Shown one piece after another: positions 1 to 8,614 of a DNA stretch of 64,000 nt; the first letter of the stretch is position 1; each line of letters starts with the position of its first letter. Both the position numbers and the translations under genes were made by a program. Below the pieces are notes generated by a model, which saw only the letters and a program-made list of their open reading frames with translations, was not told the DNA's origin and did no database searches. Origin of the DNA: CALLVY01 sp937899855 (GTDB lineage: Bacteria; Bacteroidota; Bacteroidia; Chitinophagales; Saprospiraceae); assembly GCA_039820405.1 (NCBI GenBank), contig JBCBQC010000019.1, positions 1 through 64,000 of the forward strand, written 5' to 3'.

Positions 1-138
1 ATGGAGAATACCGTTGAGCATTATACCCAGATCGAGGAGCAACTGGGACGACGAGTCTCATCAATGGCAGATCATTTGCGAGCCCTCATCAACGAACTCC
101 TTTGGGTAGGTCTCGAGGAGCATTATGAAAATATTTAG
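1..138 (+). CDS. End of an unidentified reading frame (45 codons visible)
   Basis: An open frame runs from the first base to a TAG at 136-138. The first codon is ATG, but because the window begins there it may be an internal Met of a longer gene. The 45 residues are mostly polar and helical, with no membrane segment or recognisable motif. I do not recognise the family. It could also be a chance frame. Confidence 0.3.
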   Translation: MENTVEHYTQIEEQLGRRVSSMADHLRALINELLWVGLEEHYENI

Positions 139-904
139 ATTTTCTGTGTACATATGGTTATAATAGTCGCCAAATGTGATGTTCAACCTCTCATCTGAGG
201 CAATACGTATCAAAACGTTGAGGTTTTGTACTCAAGTATTGTGACTCCTTCAAAAGCATTGATAAAACACAACTTGATTCTTCTGAAAAAGTAGCTATCA
301 TTTTACGGATATTAACAGGCAGTTTCATCCAAATGCAGAATATTGTCATTAGCCCAACAAGTCAAAAAGCACCAGTGCTGGCTGGGAGTTATATAAACCC
401 GTTGGACTATCGGAGGAGCATCCACTCGGAGAGAGGTTTCAGACGGTATCCCATCTTGTGTTTGGATTTCTTTAACTTGTCGGAATAGCATCCAGTTAGG
501 GCTTGCCTTGAGGGATAAACCCTAGGTTATTTTTTGTACAATCCGCAGTGTGCAGTTGGTAAAATTATCCTCTGGCCGGGTCTTTGCCCCCGGAGCGGCC
601 GTTAATACCTCCCCCCCCACCCTAACCATTCCCTCACACGACCGCCATACCGCTGGCAAGACCAAACCCAGAAAAGGATACCCCAGCAGCAAGCCCACCA
701 CCGACCCTATCAATCAAGTCCAGCCTAAACCTTCGCCCCCATCAAGGGCCATCTACTTAAATAGTAGTAGACGTTAATCATGCTTTGTAGTGTTTTATTA
801 GAAAAAAATACGAACGAGTACTGTTGTAAACACCACAATTCCTATTTTGTGGAGCCTAACACCATAGCCGAAATACCAAAGGCTGTCCCCAAATCATTGG
901 AATC
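139..904. other. Gene-poor stretch upstream of the giant adhesin
   Basis: This 766-base stretch is more AT-rich in its first half than the genes that follow. On the plus strand an open frame without a good start runs from about 222 to 488 and ends in TAG; it may be a decayed gene fragment, but I cannot name it. A short hydrophobic frame on the minus strand (522-713) has no support. The promoter of the gene at 905 should lie in the AT-rich part near 780-850, but no clear -33/-7 pair was found. Confidence 0.4.
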
Positions 905-3900
905 ATGAAAAAGTGTTCTGTGGGTTTACTCCCCCTCTTAGCTGTCTATCCCGTCATCTCGAAAATCGGATTTCGAGCCAGTCGCTATTTGCTGATCCTA
1001 AGCATGATCGGTGCCGCTCCCCAGCTCCTGCTGGGGCAGGAGTGTGGCGGTGAAGGTTCTGAACTGCTGATCGAAACCAGCCTGGGAACGGGCCAAGTGT
1101 GTGAAAATTCCGTTGCGGAAGTTTCGGTAGATGTAACCTCAGAATCTTTTTATGAACTCGATCAAATCGATTCCATTCAGTGGATATGGTACGTGGATAT
1201 ACCCCGACCGGGGCAAACGGTATTTTTCAGAGACATTGTCCCGGCGAGTGAAATACAAGAAACAACGTTTCCACCGTATCCTACGGTCGCTGAAAACAGT
1301 CACCTCTATGATGAACTAATTAACCTAACTTGTGATGATTTAGAAGATTTTATCACAAATCCCCCGAATAAAATCGAGATGAGTATCGGCACTTTTGGCT
1401 TCGTCACCTGTAGCAATGGAGAGGTAGAGAACCATTTCAACACGGTAGGGTTTGACTTGTTTCTCGAACCCCGAGCGGACCTGAGCCTGTCCCCTAACCG
1501 AATATGTATCACCGAGACGACGGATTTTATCAATACGGGCTGCTTCGGCGACGAGGAGGATAGTTTTTGGACCCTAGATGGCCTGGTCATCCAAGATAAT
1601 GGAGACGACGTCCTCAACTATTCCCCCTCCCGGGCAGGAACCTTCAACGTCTGTCTGCACCTCGTCAACAATTGTGGCGAGGACGTGAAATGCAAAGACC
1701 TCACCGTCATCCCCCAACCCCACGCCCTTTTTGACCTTCCCCCCAGCCTACTGGATGGAGAAGGCTGTGCCGGTTCTTACGAGTTTTGTAATGTGTCGGA
1801 TACCGTCAACTTCCTCAATCTCGAATACTATTGGGGCGTGTATTTTGATAACGACCTACTGGGCCAACTGGATACCCAGCAGTACAAAAATTGTTTCGTA
1901 CGCGATTTTACCGCTCCCGGAGCGTACGCCTTGGTACTGACCGCCACCAATTTTGACTGCGATACCGTGGAATACCACTTCGAGTTTACCATCATCCCCT
2001 CCGCCTTTGTAACCCTAGCGGACCCCGACCCTTTTTGCGACTCCGATTTTATGGGCTATACGCCCCAAGTGTCTCCCAGTGGCGACATTACGGATTACTG
2101 CTGGACCTTTGAAAATGGTACGCCGGCGACCTCCAACGATCCCAACCCGACGAACATCGATTTTCCGCCGGGAAGCCACGAGGTGACCCTGGTCATCAAA
2201 AGCGCCTGCGGAGAACAAACCTACCAGACCGTCGTCCAAGTAGATACCGCCGTGGGGGTTTCGTTCCTGCCCCTTCAAGACGCCTACTGTACTGGTCAGG
2301 GGGACACCGTAAAAATCGTAGCTACTCCGCCGGGTGGAACGTGGAATTCCCCCCTGGTGTTTAACGACAGCTGCGTCGCTATCGATGCATTGCCAATTGG
2401 AGACAATCGCTTCACCTACACCATTGGCGCCGGTGCGTGTAGCTCTAGCGAAGACCTGACGATTGCGGTAAATGATACGGCCCACATCGACTTCGAAGTG
2501 TCGTCCGAAACTTTTTGTGCGGACGAGGGCATCGTTAGCCTGGCGGGCGTGACGCCCCCGGGTGGAACCTGGTCCGGTACGGGAGTGGTCGATGCCAGCA
2601 CTGGGACAATTGATGCGGGCCTCATCGGAGCGGGCAATACCGCCACCATTTGGTACACCTTTACCAATGCCGAGGGCTGCTCCTCCCAAGCCAGCCAAAC
2701 CGTGATTATTGAAGGACTGCCCGAAGCTACCCTGCCCCAGGATACCCTCTTCCTCTGTGATGCCCCGGGAACGGTAAACCTGGGGAGCGAACTGGACATT
2801 CAGTTGGCAACGGGATTTACGGATGAGTGGTTGGGCAACTGTATCGACGCCACGGGAACGCTCGATCCGGCCTGCTTGGGGATCGGTACCTTTGAGCTGG
2901 AGTACATCGTTCTTACCCCCAATGGCTGTACGGATACGACCCATTTTACCATCCAGGTGGACAGCTTTCAACCAGCCGATGCGGGGGAGGACTTTAGCGC
3001 CTGCGTGAGCAATGGTGCGACCATCACCTTGAACGGATCGCCGGCGGGAGGAACCTGGACGGGAACCAATGTGTCTCCCGACGGGGTAATCACGATCGAC
3101 GAAGCCATGGAGGAGGATTACGTGTATACCTACACTTTTGGAGCGATCAACTGTGCAAATGCCGATGAGCTTGTCATCAACCTGATCAACCTAAATGAGG
3201 TCTCGGCGAGTCTGCCCGATTACTGTGAAACGGAACAGGTCGTTGCCCTACCCGATGGCAATCCAAGCGGGGGGACTTGGCTGTACAACGGTACGCCCCT
3301 ACCCAACAACGAACTGGACATCGCCAGCCTGGGAGCGGGCAGCTTTGTACTCGATTATGCCGTGGAAGCAATGACGTCGACCGGCGAGCGCTGTACCAAT
3401 GACGTTCCGGTGGATTTGTTTATCGATGCCCTCCCCGCCCCCATCATCACCATCCCGACCAATCTCTGTATCAACGTCCCCCAAGTGATCGCCAATGCAA
3501 CCACCGAGGAGTACGCTTCCTGGCAATGGGACCTGGGAAACGGCACAACCGCCACCGGACTGAACCCCACCCTAAACTACAACGCCACGGGAAATTATAC
3601 GATCACCCTGGATATTCAGGATACCGTTTGCCAGCAAACCTTTACTTGGGAGGTAGCCGTCTCCTCCCCGCCCCCACCACTCGCCCTCGAATTAGAGGTG
3701 CTAAGTACGGACTCTTGTGAATTATTGGAGGTGGCCTTTATTAACCAAAGTCAAGTGGACCCCAACGTGACGGACGTTATTTATGCCTGGGATTTTGGTA
3801 ATGGTATGATGGATACCACCTACTCTGCGGATGAAGCTCCCGACAATGTATATTTTGAAGCCTTTGATGCCGATACGATTTATACGGTCACCTTGTCGGC

Positions 3901-6733
3901 GGTCAATAGCTGTGGAATGGTCACGCCCGCGCAGGCGGAGGTCTACGTCAAACCCATCCCGATCAGCCAGTTCAGTACCGAGTTTGAAACGTATTGCTCC
4001 GGGGCTACGATCAACTTTATCAACGCCAGCGTGGGCAATCCCGAGAATACGATCATCGACCTGGGAGATGGCTCGCCCTTGATTTACGATTATCCTCTCG
4101 ATACGCTGTCCCACCAGTATTTTGTCGGCGAACGGGCCGATACCTTTAGGGTACAGTTTATCAGTACCAACCCCTGCGGCAGCGATACCATTTCCTTTCC
4201 GGTGGAGATTCTACCCGTCGATGTGGTCTCGGCTTTTACGGTGGAAGGGGATGGCGTTTTTTGTCAAAACAGCCCCCTTTGCCTCACCGACGGGGCCACG
4301 CCGGGGGCCACCGTCTGGTACGACATGGGGGATGGCAATACCCTCTTCAGCAGCGATACCTGCTACGCTTATTCGCAAGCGGGAAACTACGTGATCACCC
4401 AGTACGCGCGTGATCTTTGCGGGGGCTTGGATACGCTCCAGACCCCCATTTCCATCCTCGCCATTCCCGAAATCGCCATCTCCTCGGTCAATTCCGTTTG
4501 CTTTGGCGATAGCGTGGCCTTCGATTTGTCGCTGAGTGATGATGTGGTCGATATCAGCTGGGATTTTGGCGACGGCAGCAGCTCGGACGAAGCAAGTCCC
4601 GTACACCGCTACTCCGAACCCGGCACCTACACCGCCACCGCCCGGGCCTTATCCCTCCAAAATTGCCTCATCAGCGCCACCACGGCCATCGTAGTGGAGG
4701 AATTGATCGACGTTAGTTTTGCCGTGGAAGATTCCATCTGTGCCCATCAGCCTACCCCATTGGAGAATACCTCCCTCGGGGCCAATTTTTCCTGTTTTTG
4801 GTTGGTGGACGGAACGGAGGCATTTACTACCTGCGAGGCCGCCACTACTTTTGATAGCGCGGGTATCCACCACGTTTCCCTCACCATTACCGACAATACC
4901 AACGGCTGTAAAAACACCCTGGACTCGACGATCTTTGTACGTCCCACCCCCAGCGCGGCCTTTACCGTCGAACTCCCGGATAGTTGTGCGCCCAATGTCT
5001 TCCGGTTTCTCTACCAGTCCACCGCCGCCAATACCGCGGCCTGGAACCTCGGGGATGGTACGACGGCCACCACCTTGGGCGATATGGACCACACCTACGC
5101 CCTACCGGGCAATTACGAAGTAATCCTCCGCAGCTCTTTTGACGGCATTTGCTTCGATACGGCTACTCAGCTGGTGAACGTCCCCGAAAGCCTGGTGTCC
5201 CTCATCGAGGTTCCGGACGCGGACGGCTGCGAACCGTTTAGTCCCCTTTTCCAAAACCAAAGTACCGGGCTGAATCGGACCTACGCCTGGTCGACCAGCA
5301 CCGGTTTGAATGCCTTCGAAGCATCGTTCCGCCCCACGTTTTTGACGGATTTTCCAGCGGAAGACATCACCGTCCAGCTGGTGGTCATGGACTCACTCAG
5401 CCAGTGTACGGATACGAGCAGCGTCGTAGTCACGGTTTTCGACCGCCCCCGTGTCACGCTCACTGCCGACCCCGTATCCTGCCACGCCGGATCGGATGGC
5501 GAAATTACCGCCAGTATCGACGGGGGATCGCCCGGCTACCAATTTGATTGGTCCGTCCCGGGGGATGCGGAGGTGCTTTCCGACCTACCGGCGGCGGCCT
5601 ACACCCTCACCGTCACGGACCGCAACGCTTGTACCGTGGTCGATTCCACCAGCATTACGGAACCGACGCCCATCATCATCACTTTGGATACCCTACAAAA
5701 TGCCACTTGTGCGGGGCGGGAAGACGGATCGATTGACGTTCAGGTGAGTGGCGGGACGACCACCACCGGAGTGGAATTCCGCTACGAGTGGAGCGTGGAA
5801 GGACCGCTGTCCGATGAGCCGCAGGACATCCTCACCGACTTGGGCGCGGGTTTTTATTTCGTAACCGTCATCGATGAAAATGCTTGTACGGCAGTAGCGG
5901 AATTTACGGTAGCCGATGGCTACGTACTGGAAGTGGTGGATACCATTGTGGGCATCTCTTGCGAAGACCGAACCGATGGCCAAATTCGGGTGGCGGCCGT
6001 CGCCAATGGCCTGCCCAATTTCCTGGCCCGGTTGGACGGCCCCCAGTTGGATACCCTAAATAGTGATGGGGGCCAATTTGATTTCAAAGACCTGCCCGCG
6101 GGCGATTATACCCTCACGATTAGCGATCGCAACAACTGCGTTTACGAAGCCGCGTACCAGGTCCCCGCCTGGCAGGATCCCGAAGTCAGGATCGAGATTG
6201 ACAAACCCGAACTGTACCGATGCGATAGTGCCCTCATCGTAGCCCAGGCCACGGGGAGCAATTTATCCTACCAATGGTTGCCGCAGGTCAACCTGACCTG
6301 TCTCAACGAACGCTGCGATTCGATCAAGGTATCGCCGGAAAATGACCTCACCTACGACCTTACGGTCGAAGACGAAAGGGGCTGTCGGGTAGCGGAAGAC
6401 GTATCGCTCGCGATTGATGAAGACCGCTCCCTTTTTATTCCCAATGCATTTACACCCAATGGCGATGGGAACAACGACGTCTTTAGAATTCGCGTGGGGG
6501 AACATCAGGAATTTCTACTGCGCCAAATTGGCACCTTTAATATTGTGGACCGCTGGGGGGACATCGTGTACCAGGCCACCCAATTTCATCCTTACCAGAA
6601 CCCCGAGCTCGGCTGGGACGGCAGCGTCGAAGGCGTAAAAGCCTCGCCCGGCTTCTACGTCTACTGGGCCGAGCTCGTTTACTGCGATGGGCAAAAGGAA
6701 ATCGTGAAGGGTCACGTTCAACTCATTCGCTAA
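905..6733 (+). CDS. Giant secreted PKD/SprB-repeat protein with gliding-motility C-terminal domain (T9SS type B cargo)
   Basis: A 1942-residue surface adhesin-type protein. A hydrophobic export segment lies around residues 27-44; the start could be the ATG at 905 or the Met at residue 34. The body is a string of Ig-like/PKD modules, visible as WDFGDG or WDLGNG motifs followed by GxY (near residues 872, 960, 1218 and 1378). Four modules carrying a GGTW motif lie near residues 476, 551, 713 and 788. Three SprB-type repeats occupy roughly residues 1516-1754. The last 100 residues form a CHU_C/gliding-motility-associated domain with the typical NAFTPNGDG motif, the sorting signal for type B T9SS cargo. 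The PorP/SprF gene follows after 40 bases, the usual SprB-SprF arrangement. Function is inferred as adhesion or gliding; there is no catalytic domain. Confidence 0.9.
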   Translation: MKKCSVGLLPLLAVYPVISKIGFRASRYLLILSMIGAAPQLLLGQECGGEGSELLIETSLGTGQVCENSVAEVSVDVTSESFYELDQIDSIQWIWYVDIPRPGQTVFFRDIVPASEIQETTFPPYPTVAENSHLYDELINLTCDDLEDFITNPPNKIEMSIGTFGFVTCSNGEVENHFNTVGFDLFLEPRADLSLSPNRICITETTDFINTGCFGDEEDSFWTLDGLVIQDNGDDVLNYSPSRAGTFNVCLHLVNNCGEDVKCKDLTVIPQPHALFDLPPSLLDGEGCAGSYEFCNVSDTVNFLNLEYYWGVYFDNDLLGQLDTQQYKNCFVRDFTAPGAYALVLTATNFDCDTVEYHFEFTIIPSAFVTLADPDPFCDSDFMGYTPQVSPSGDITDYCWTFENGTPATSNDPNPTNIDFPPGSHEVTLVIKSACGEQTYQTVVQVDTAVGVSFLPLQDAYCTGQGDTVKIVATPPGGTWNSPLVFNDSCVAIDALPIGDNRFTYTIGAGACSSSEDLTIAVNDTAHIDFEVSSETFCADEGIVSLAGVTPPGGTWSGTGVVDASTGTIDAGLIGAGNTATIWYTFTNAEGCSSQASQTVIIEGLPEATLPQDTLFLCDAPGTVNLGSELDIQLATGFTDEWLGNCIDATGTLDPACLGIGTFELEYIVLTPNGCTDTTHFTIQVDSFQPADAGEDFSACVSNGATITLNGSPAGGTWTGTNVSPDGVITIDEAMEEDYVYTYTFGAINCANADELVINLINLNEVSASLPDYCETEQVVALPDGNPSGGTWLYNGTPLPNNELDIASLGAGSFVLDYAVEAMTSTGERCTNDVPVDLFIDALPAPIITIPTNLCINVPQVIANATTEEYASWQWDLGNGTTATGLNPTLNYNATGNYTITLDIQDTVCQQTFTWEVAVSSPPPPLALELEVLSTDSCELLEVAFINQSQVDPNVTDVIYAWDFGNGMMDTTYSADEAPDNVYFEAFDADTIYTVTLSAVNSCGMVTPAQAEVYVKPIPISQFSTEFETYCSGATINFINASVGNPENTIIDLGDGSPLIYDYPLDTLSHQYFVGERADTFRVQFISTNPCGSDTISFPVEILPVDVVSAFTVEGDGVFCQNSPLCLTDGATPGATVWYDMGDGNTLFSSDTCYAYSQAGNYVITQYARDLCGGLDTLQTPISILAIPEIAISSVNSVCFGDSVAFDLSLSDDVVDISWDFGDGSSSDEASPVHRYSEPGTYTATARALSLQNCLISATTAIVVEELIDVSFAVEDSICAHQPTPLENTSLGANFSCFWLVDGTEAFTTCEAATTFDSAGIHHVSLTITDNTNGCKNTLDSTIFVRPTPSAAFTVELPDSCAPNVFRFLYQSTAANTAAWNLGDGTTATTLGDMDHTYALPGNYEVILRSSFDGICFDTATQLVNVPESLVSLIEVPDADGCEPFSPLFQNQSTGLNRTYAWSTSTGLNAFEASFRPTFLTDFPAEDITVQLVVMDSLSQCTDTSSVVVTVFDRPRVTLTADPVSCHAGSDGEITASIDGGSPGYQFDWSVPGDAEVLSDLPAAAYTLTVTDRNACTVVDSTSITEPTPIIITLDTLQNATCAGREDGSIDVQVSGGTTTTGVEFRYEWSVEGPLSDEPQDILTDLGAGFYFVTVIDENACTAVAEFTVADGYVLEVVDTIVGISCEDRTDGQIRVAAVANGLPNFLARLDGPQLDTLNSDGGQFDFKDLPAGDYTLTISDRNNCVYEAAYQVPAWQDPEVRIEIDKPELYRCDSALIVAQATGSNLSYQWLPQVNLTCLNERCDSIKVSPENDLTYDLTVEDERGCRVAEDVSLAIDEDRSLFIPNAFTPNGDGNNDVFRIRVGEHQEFLLRQIGTFNIVDRWGDIVYQATQFHPYQNPELGWDGSVEGVKASPGFYVYWAELVYCDGQKEIVKGHVQLIR

Positions 6734-6773
6734 GACGCGTTTTTAAACGCTGCCTAAAGCTAAAATCAACACC

Positions 6774-7910
6774 ATGAAATTACTTCCCAGTTTATTACTC
6801 CTCTGCTTTGCCCTCCATCTGAACGCTCAGGGCATTCACTTTTCGGACAACCGAGAAGTCCCGCTCCAGCTCAATCCAGCCTTCGCCGGAGCCATCCACA
6901 ACAAGTACGTACACCGGCTCGTGCTGGCCCACCGACGCCAAGGTAATGCCGTGCTGGGAAGAGACGAATTCGAGACGACCTACCTCTCCTACGACCTCAA
7001 GCTGGGCTTGTGTGATCGAGTGGAGGGGATGTACATCGGTCTTGGCCTGGAGCTGCTCCACGATCAGGTGGGCAGGACTTTGGGGGAGGAGGCCCAATTT
7101 TTCCACCGCCAGGAGGCCAATGCAAACGCTGCGCTGGGCATTAGCCTGGGGAAGGGAAGCTACTTGATGGCGGGCGTACGGGGTGGGCTCTTGTCTCACG
7201 GCCTTCGTGAGGACAGACTCACTTTTGACAACCAATTTGACGGCAGGGATTTTGATGCCAGCCGTTCGTCGCTGGAAAACTTTGCGACCGAAAGAATTAT
7301 GCACTTTGACTTGGGGGCCGGGGTAATCCTGCGGGGTACCATCCCCAGCCGGGGAGTCGACCGCTTCGTCCGGGTGGAAACCTACGAGCTGGGCCTGTCC
7401 TTGATGCACCTCAACAACAAGCGGGACCGATTTTTGGCCAACTCCGTGGTGGGCGACTTGGTCCGGGAGTATCGGGTACACGCCAAGTTTGATTTGTTAT
7501 TTGAGGACCGATTTAGGATGAGGCCCGCACTGCTATTTTATAAGTTTGGAGGGTTCTTCAACAATGGCAAACAGTGGCAGCTAAGACCCCTCCTCGAGTT
7601 TCCCGCCCTCAATCGCTTGATGTTCGCCGGCGGGACGAGGATCAGTAATTTCGCGGAACGCGGGAGCCACCTCGACGCCCTGGTATTTACCCTAAAGTGG
7701 AAACCCTACCGAGCGATCGGAGGCGGACGAACGGAAAAGGACCATCTTATCGTCGGGGTATCTGTGGATGTCAATATCTCCCCGCAGCTGGTACCCGCCA
7801 CCGGAGGCTTTGGTGCTTTTGAGCTATTCGTCACCAAATACTTCAATGGCGATAGGACCAAACCGGTTTGCTGTCCTTCGTCCAACACGGAGAATCAGGT
7901 CTTTTATTAG
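6774..7910 (+). CDS. PorP/SprF family type IX secretion outer-membrane protein
   Basis: A 378-residue predicted outer-membrane barrel. A signal peptide covers about residues 1-19 (ending LNAQ), followed by the family hallmark PLQLNPAFAGA near residues 32-42. Alternating beta-strand pattern and aromatic residues fill the rest. PorP/SprF proteins are paired with large CHU_C-domain cargo and are needed for secretion or surface attachment of that cargo. It lies 40 bases after the 1942-residue adhesin on the same strand, so the two are probably one transcription unit and a dedicated pair. A short palindrome (gcgtttttaaacgc) lies between them. The family is about 300-350 residues, so this is slightly long. 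Confidence 0.9.
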   Translation: MKLLPSLLLLCFALHLNAQGIHFSDNREVPLQLNPAFAGAIHNKYVHRLVLAHRRQGNAVLGRDEFETTYLSYDLKLGLCDRVEGMYIGLGLELLHDQVGRTLGEEAQFFHRQEANANAALGISLGKGSYLMAGVRGGLLSHGLREDRLTFDNQFDGRDFDASRSSLENFATERIMHFDLGAGVILRGTIPSRGVDRFVRVETYELGLSLMHLNNKRDRFLANSVVGDLVREYRVHAKFDLLFEDRFRMRPALLFYKFGGFFNNGKQWQLRPLLEFPALNRLMFAGGTRISNFAERGSHLDALVFTLKWKPYRAIGGGRTEKDHLIVGVSVDVNISPQLVPATGGFGAFELFVTKYFNGDRTKPVCCPSSNTENQVFY

Positions 7911-7921
7911 CAGTAGGAGCC

Positions 7922-8614
7922 CTACACCTTAATGTCGAGGATTTTTTGATCCAAGTCCTTCCAGTTGGGAAGGTGGCAAGCCAGTTCTGCCCAAAAGGCC
8001 TTGGAGTGGTTTTTAACCTTGGTGTGGCACAACTCGTGTACGATGAGGTAGTCAATGAGTGAAAAGGGCAATTTGATGGCTTCGGTATTGATGATGATGT
8101 TGTTGCGGGGGGTACAACTGCCCCAGCGTTTTTCCATTTTTAAGAACTTGAGCTGCCCGAAGGACAAACCCGTTGCCTTGGCCCAGCGGTACACGCGGGG
8201 ACTGATTTTTTCCTGGGCCTTGGTTTTGTAAAATGCGGCCACCATCGCCTGGATCGTAGCTTGTGGTTCGTCGGCGGAGGGAAGGTATATTTTAAATTTG
8301 GAGTGGTTAAAGACCAGGTACGGGGCCGCCAAATCCTTTTGAACGTAGATTTGCGTGTAGTATTTACGCCCCAAATAAGGAATGCGGGAGCCCGTGACCA
8401 TCGCGCCCTCCGCCACGGAGCGAACGCGCTCCAGCTTGTCCAAAATCCAACGGGCCTTTTGGAGGATGAGCTGGTTGGCTTGGGGCGTATCGATCGGCCT
8501 GCCCTTTAGGACGACGCCCTTGTGTTTCTCCACCGTGATGTAATGAGCAGCCAAGCCTTCTTTGGGAAGAAAGGTATAATCAATCGTAGCATCTCCGTAT
8601 TGTACTTTAGGCAT
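7922..8614 (-). CDS. YgjP-type (M48/DUF45) zinc metallopeptidase of the type I R-M operon
   Basis: A 230-residue soluble protein of the YgjP/DUF45 group. The zinc-binding HELCH motif is at residues 193-197, with a later His (203) in the KNHSKAFW segment as the probable third ligand. The preceding KRWGSC motif (163-168) is characteristic of the group. Its ATG overlaps the hsdR stop by 8 bases (8607-8614), so it is the last gene of the hsd operon and probably translationally coupled. Such peptidases recur in type I restriction loci; a role in controlling HsdR levels is plausible but is inference. The gene converges on the PorP gene with 11 bases between. Confidence 0.88.
   Translation of the reverse strand: MPKVQYGDATIDYTFLPKEGLAAHYITVEKHKGVVLKGRPIDTPQANQLILQKARWILDKLERVRSVAEGAMVTGSRIPYLGRKYYTQIYVQKDLAAPYLVFNHSKFKIYLPSADEPQATIQAMVAAFYKTKAQEKISPRVYRWAKATGLSFGQLKFLKMEKRWGSCTPRNNIIINTEAIKLPFSLIDYLIVHELCHTKVKNHSKAFWAELACHLPNWKDLDQKILDIKV

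Noticed and set aside
522..713. Short hydrophobic minus-strand frame near the window start
   Set aside because: No neighbour, start signal or family resemblance supports it.
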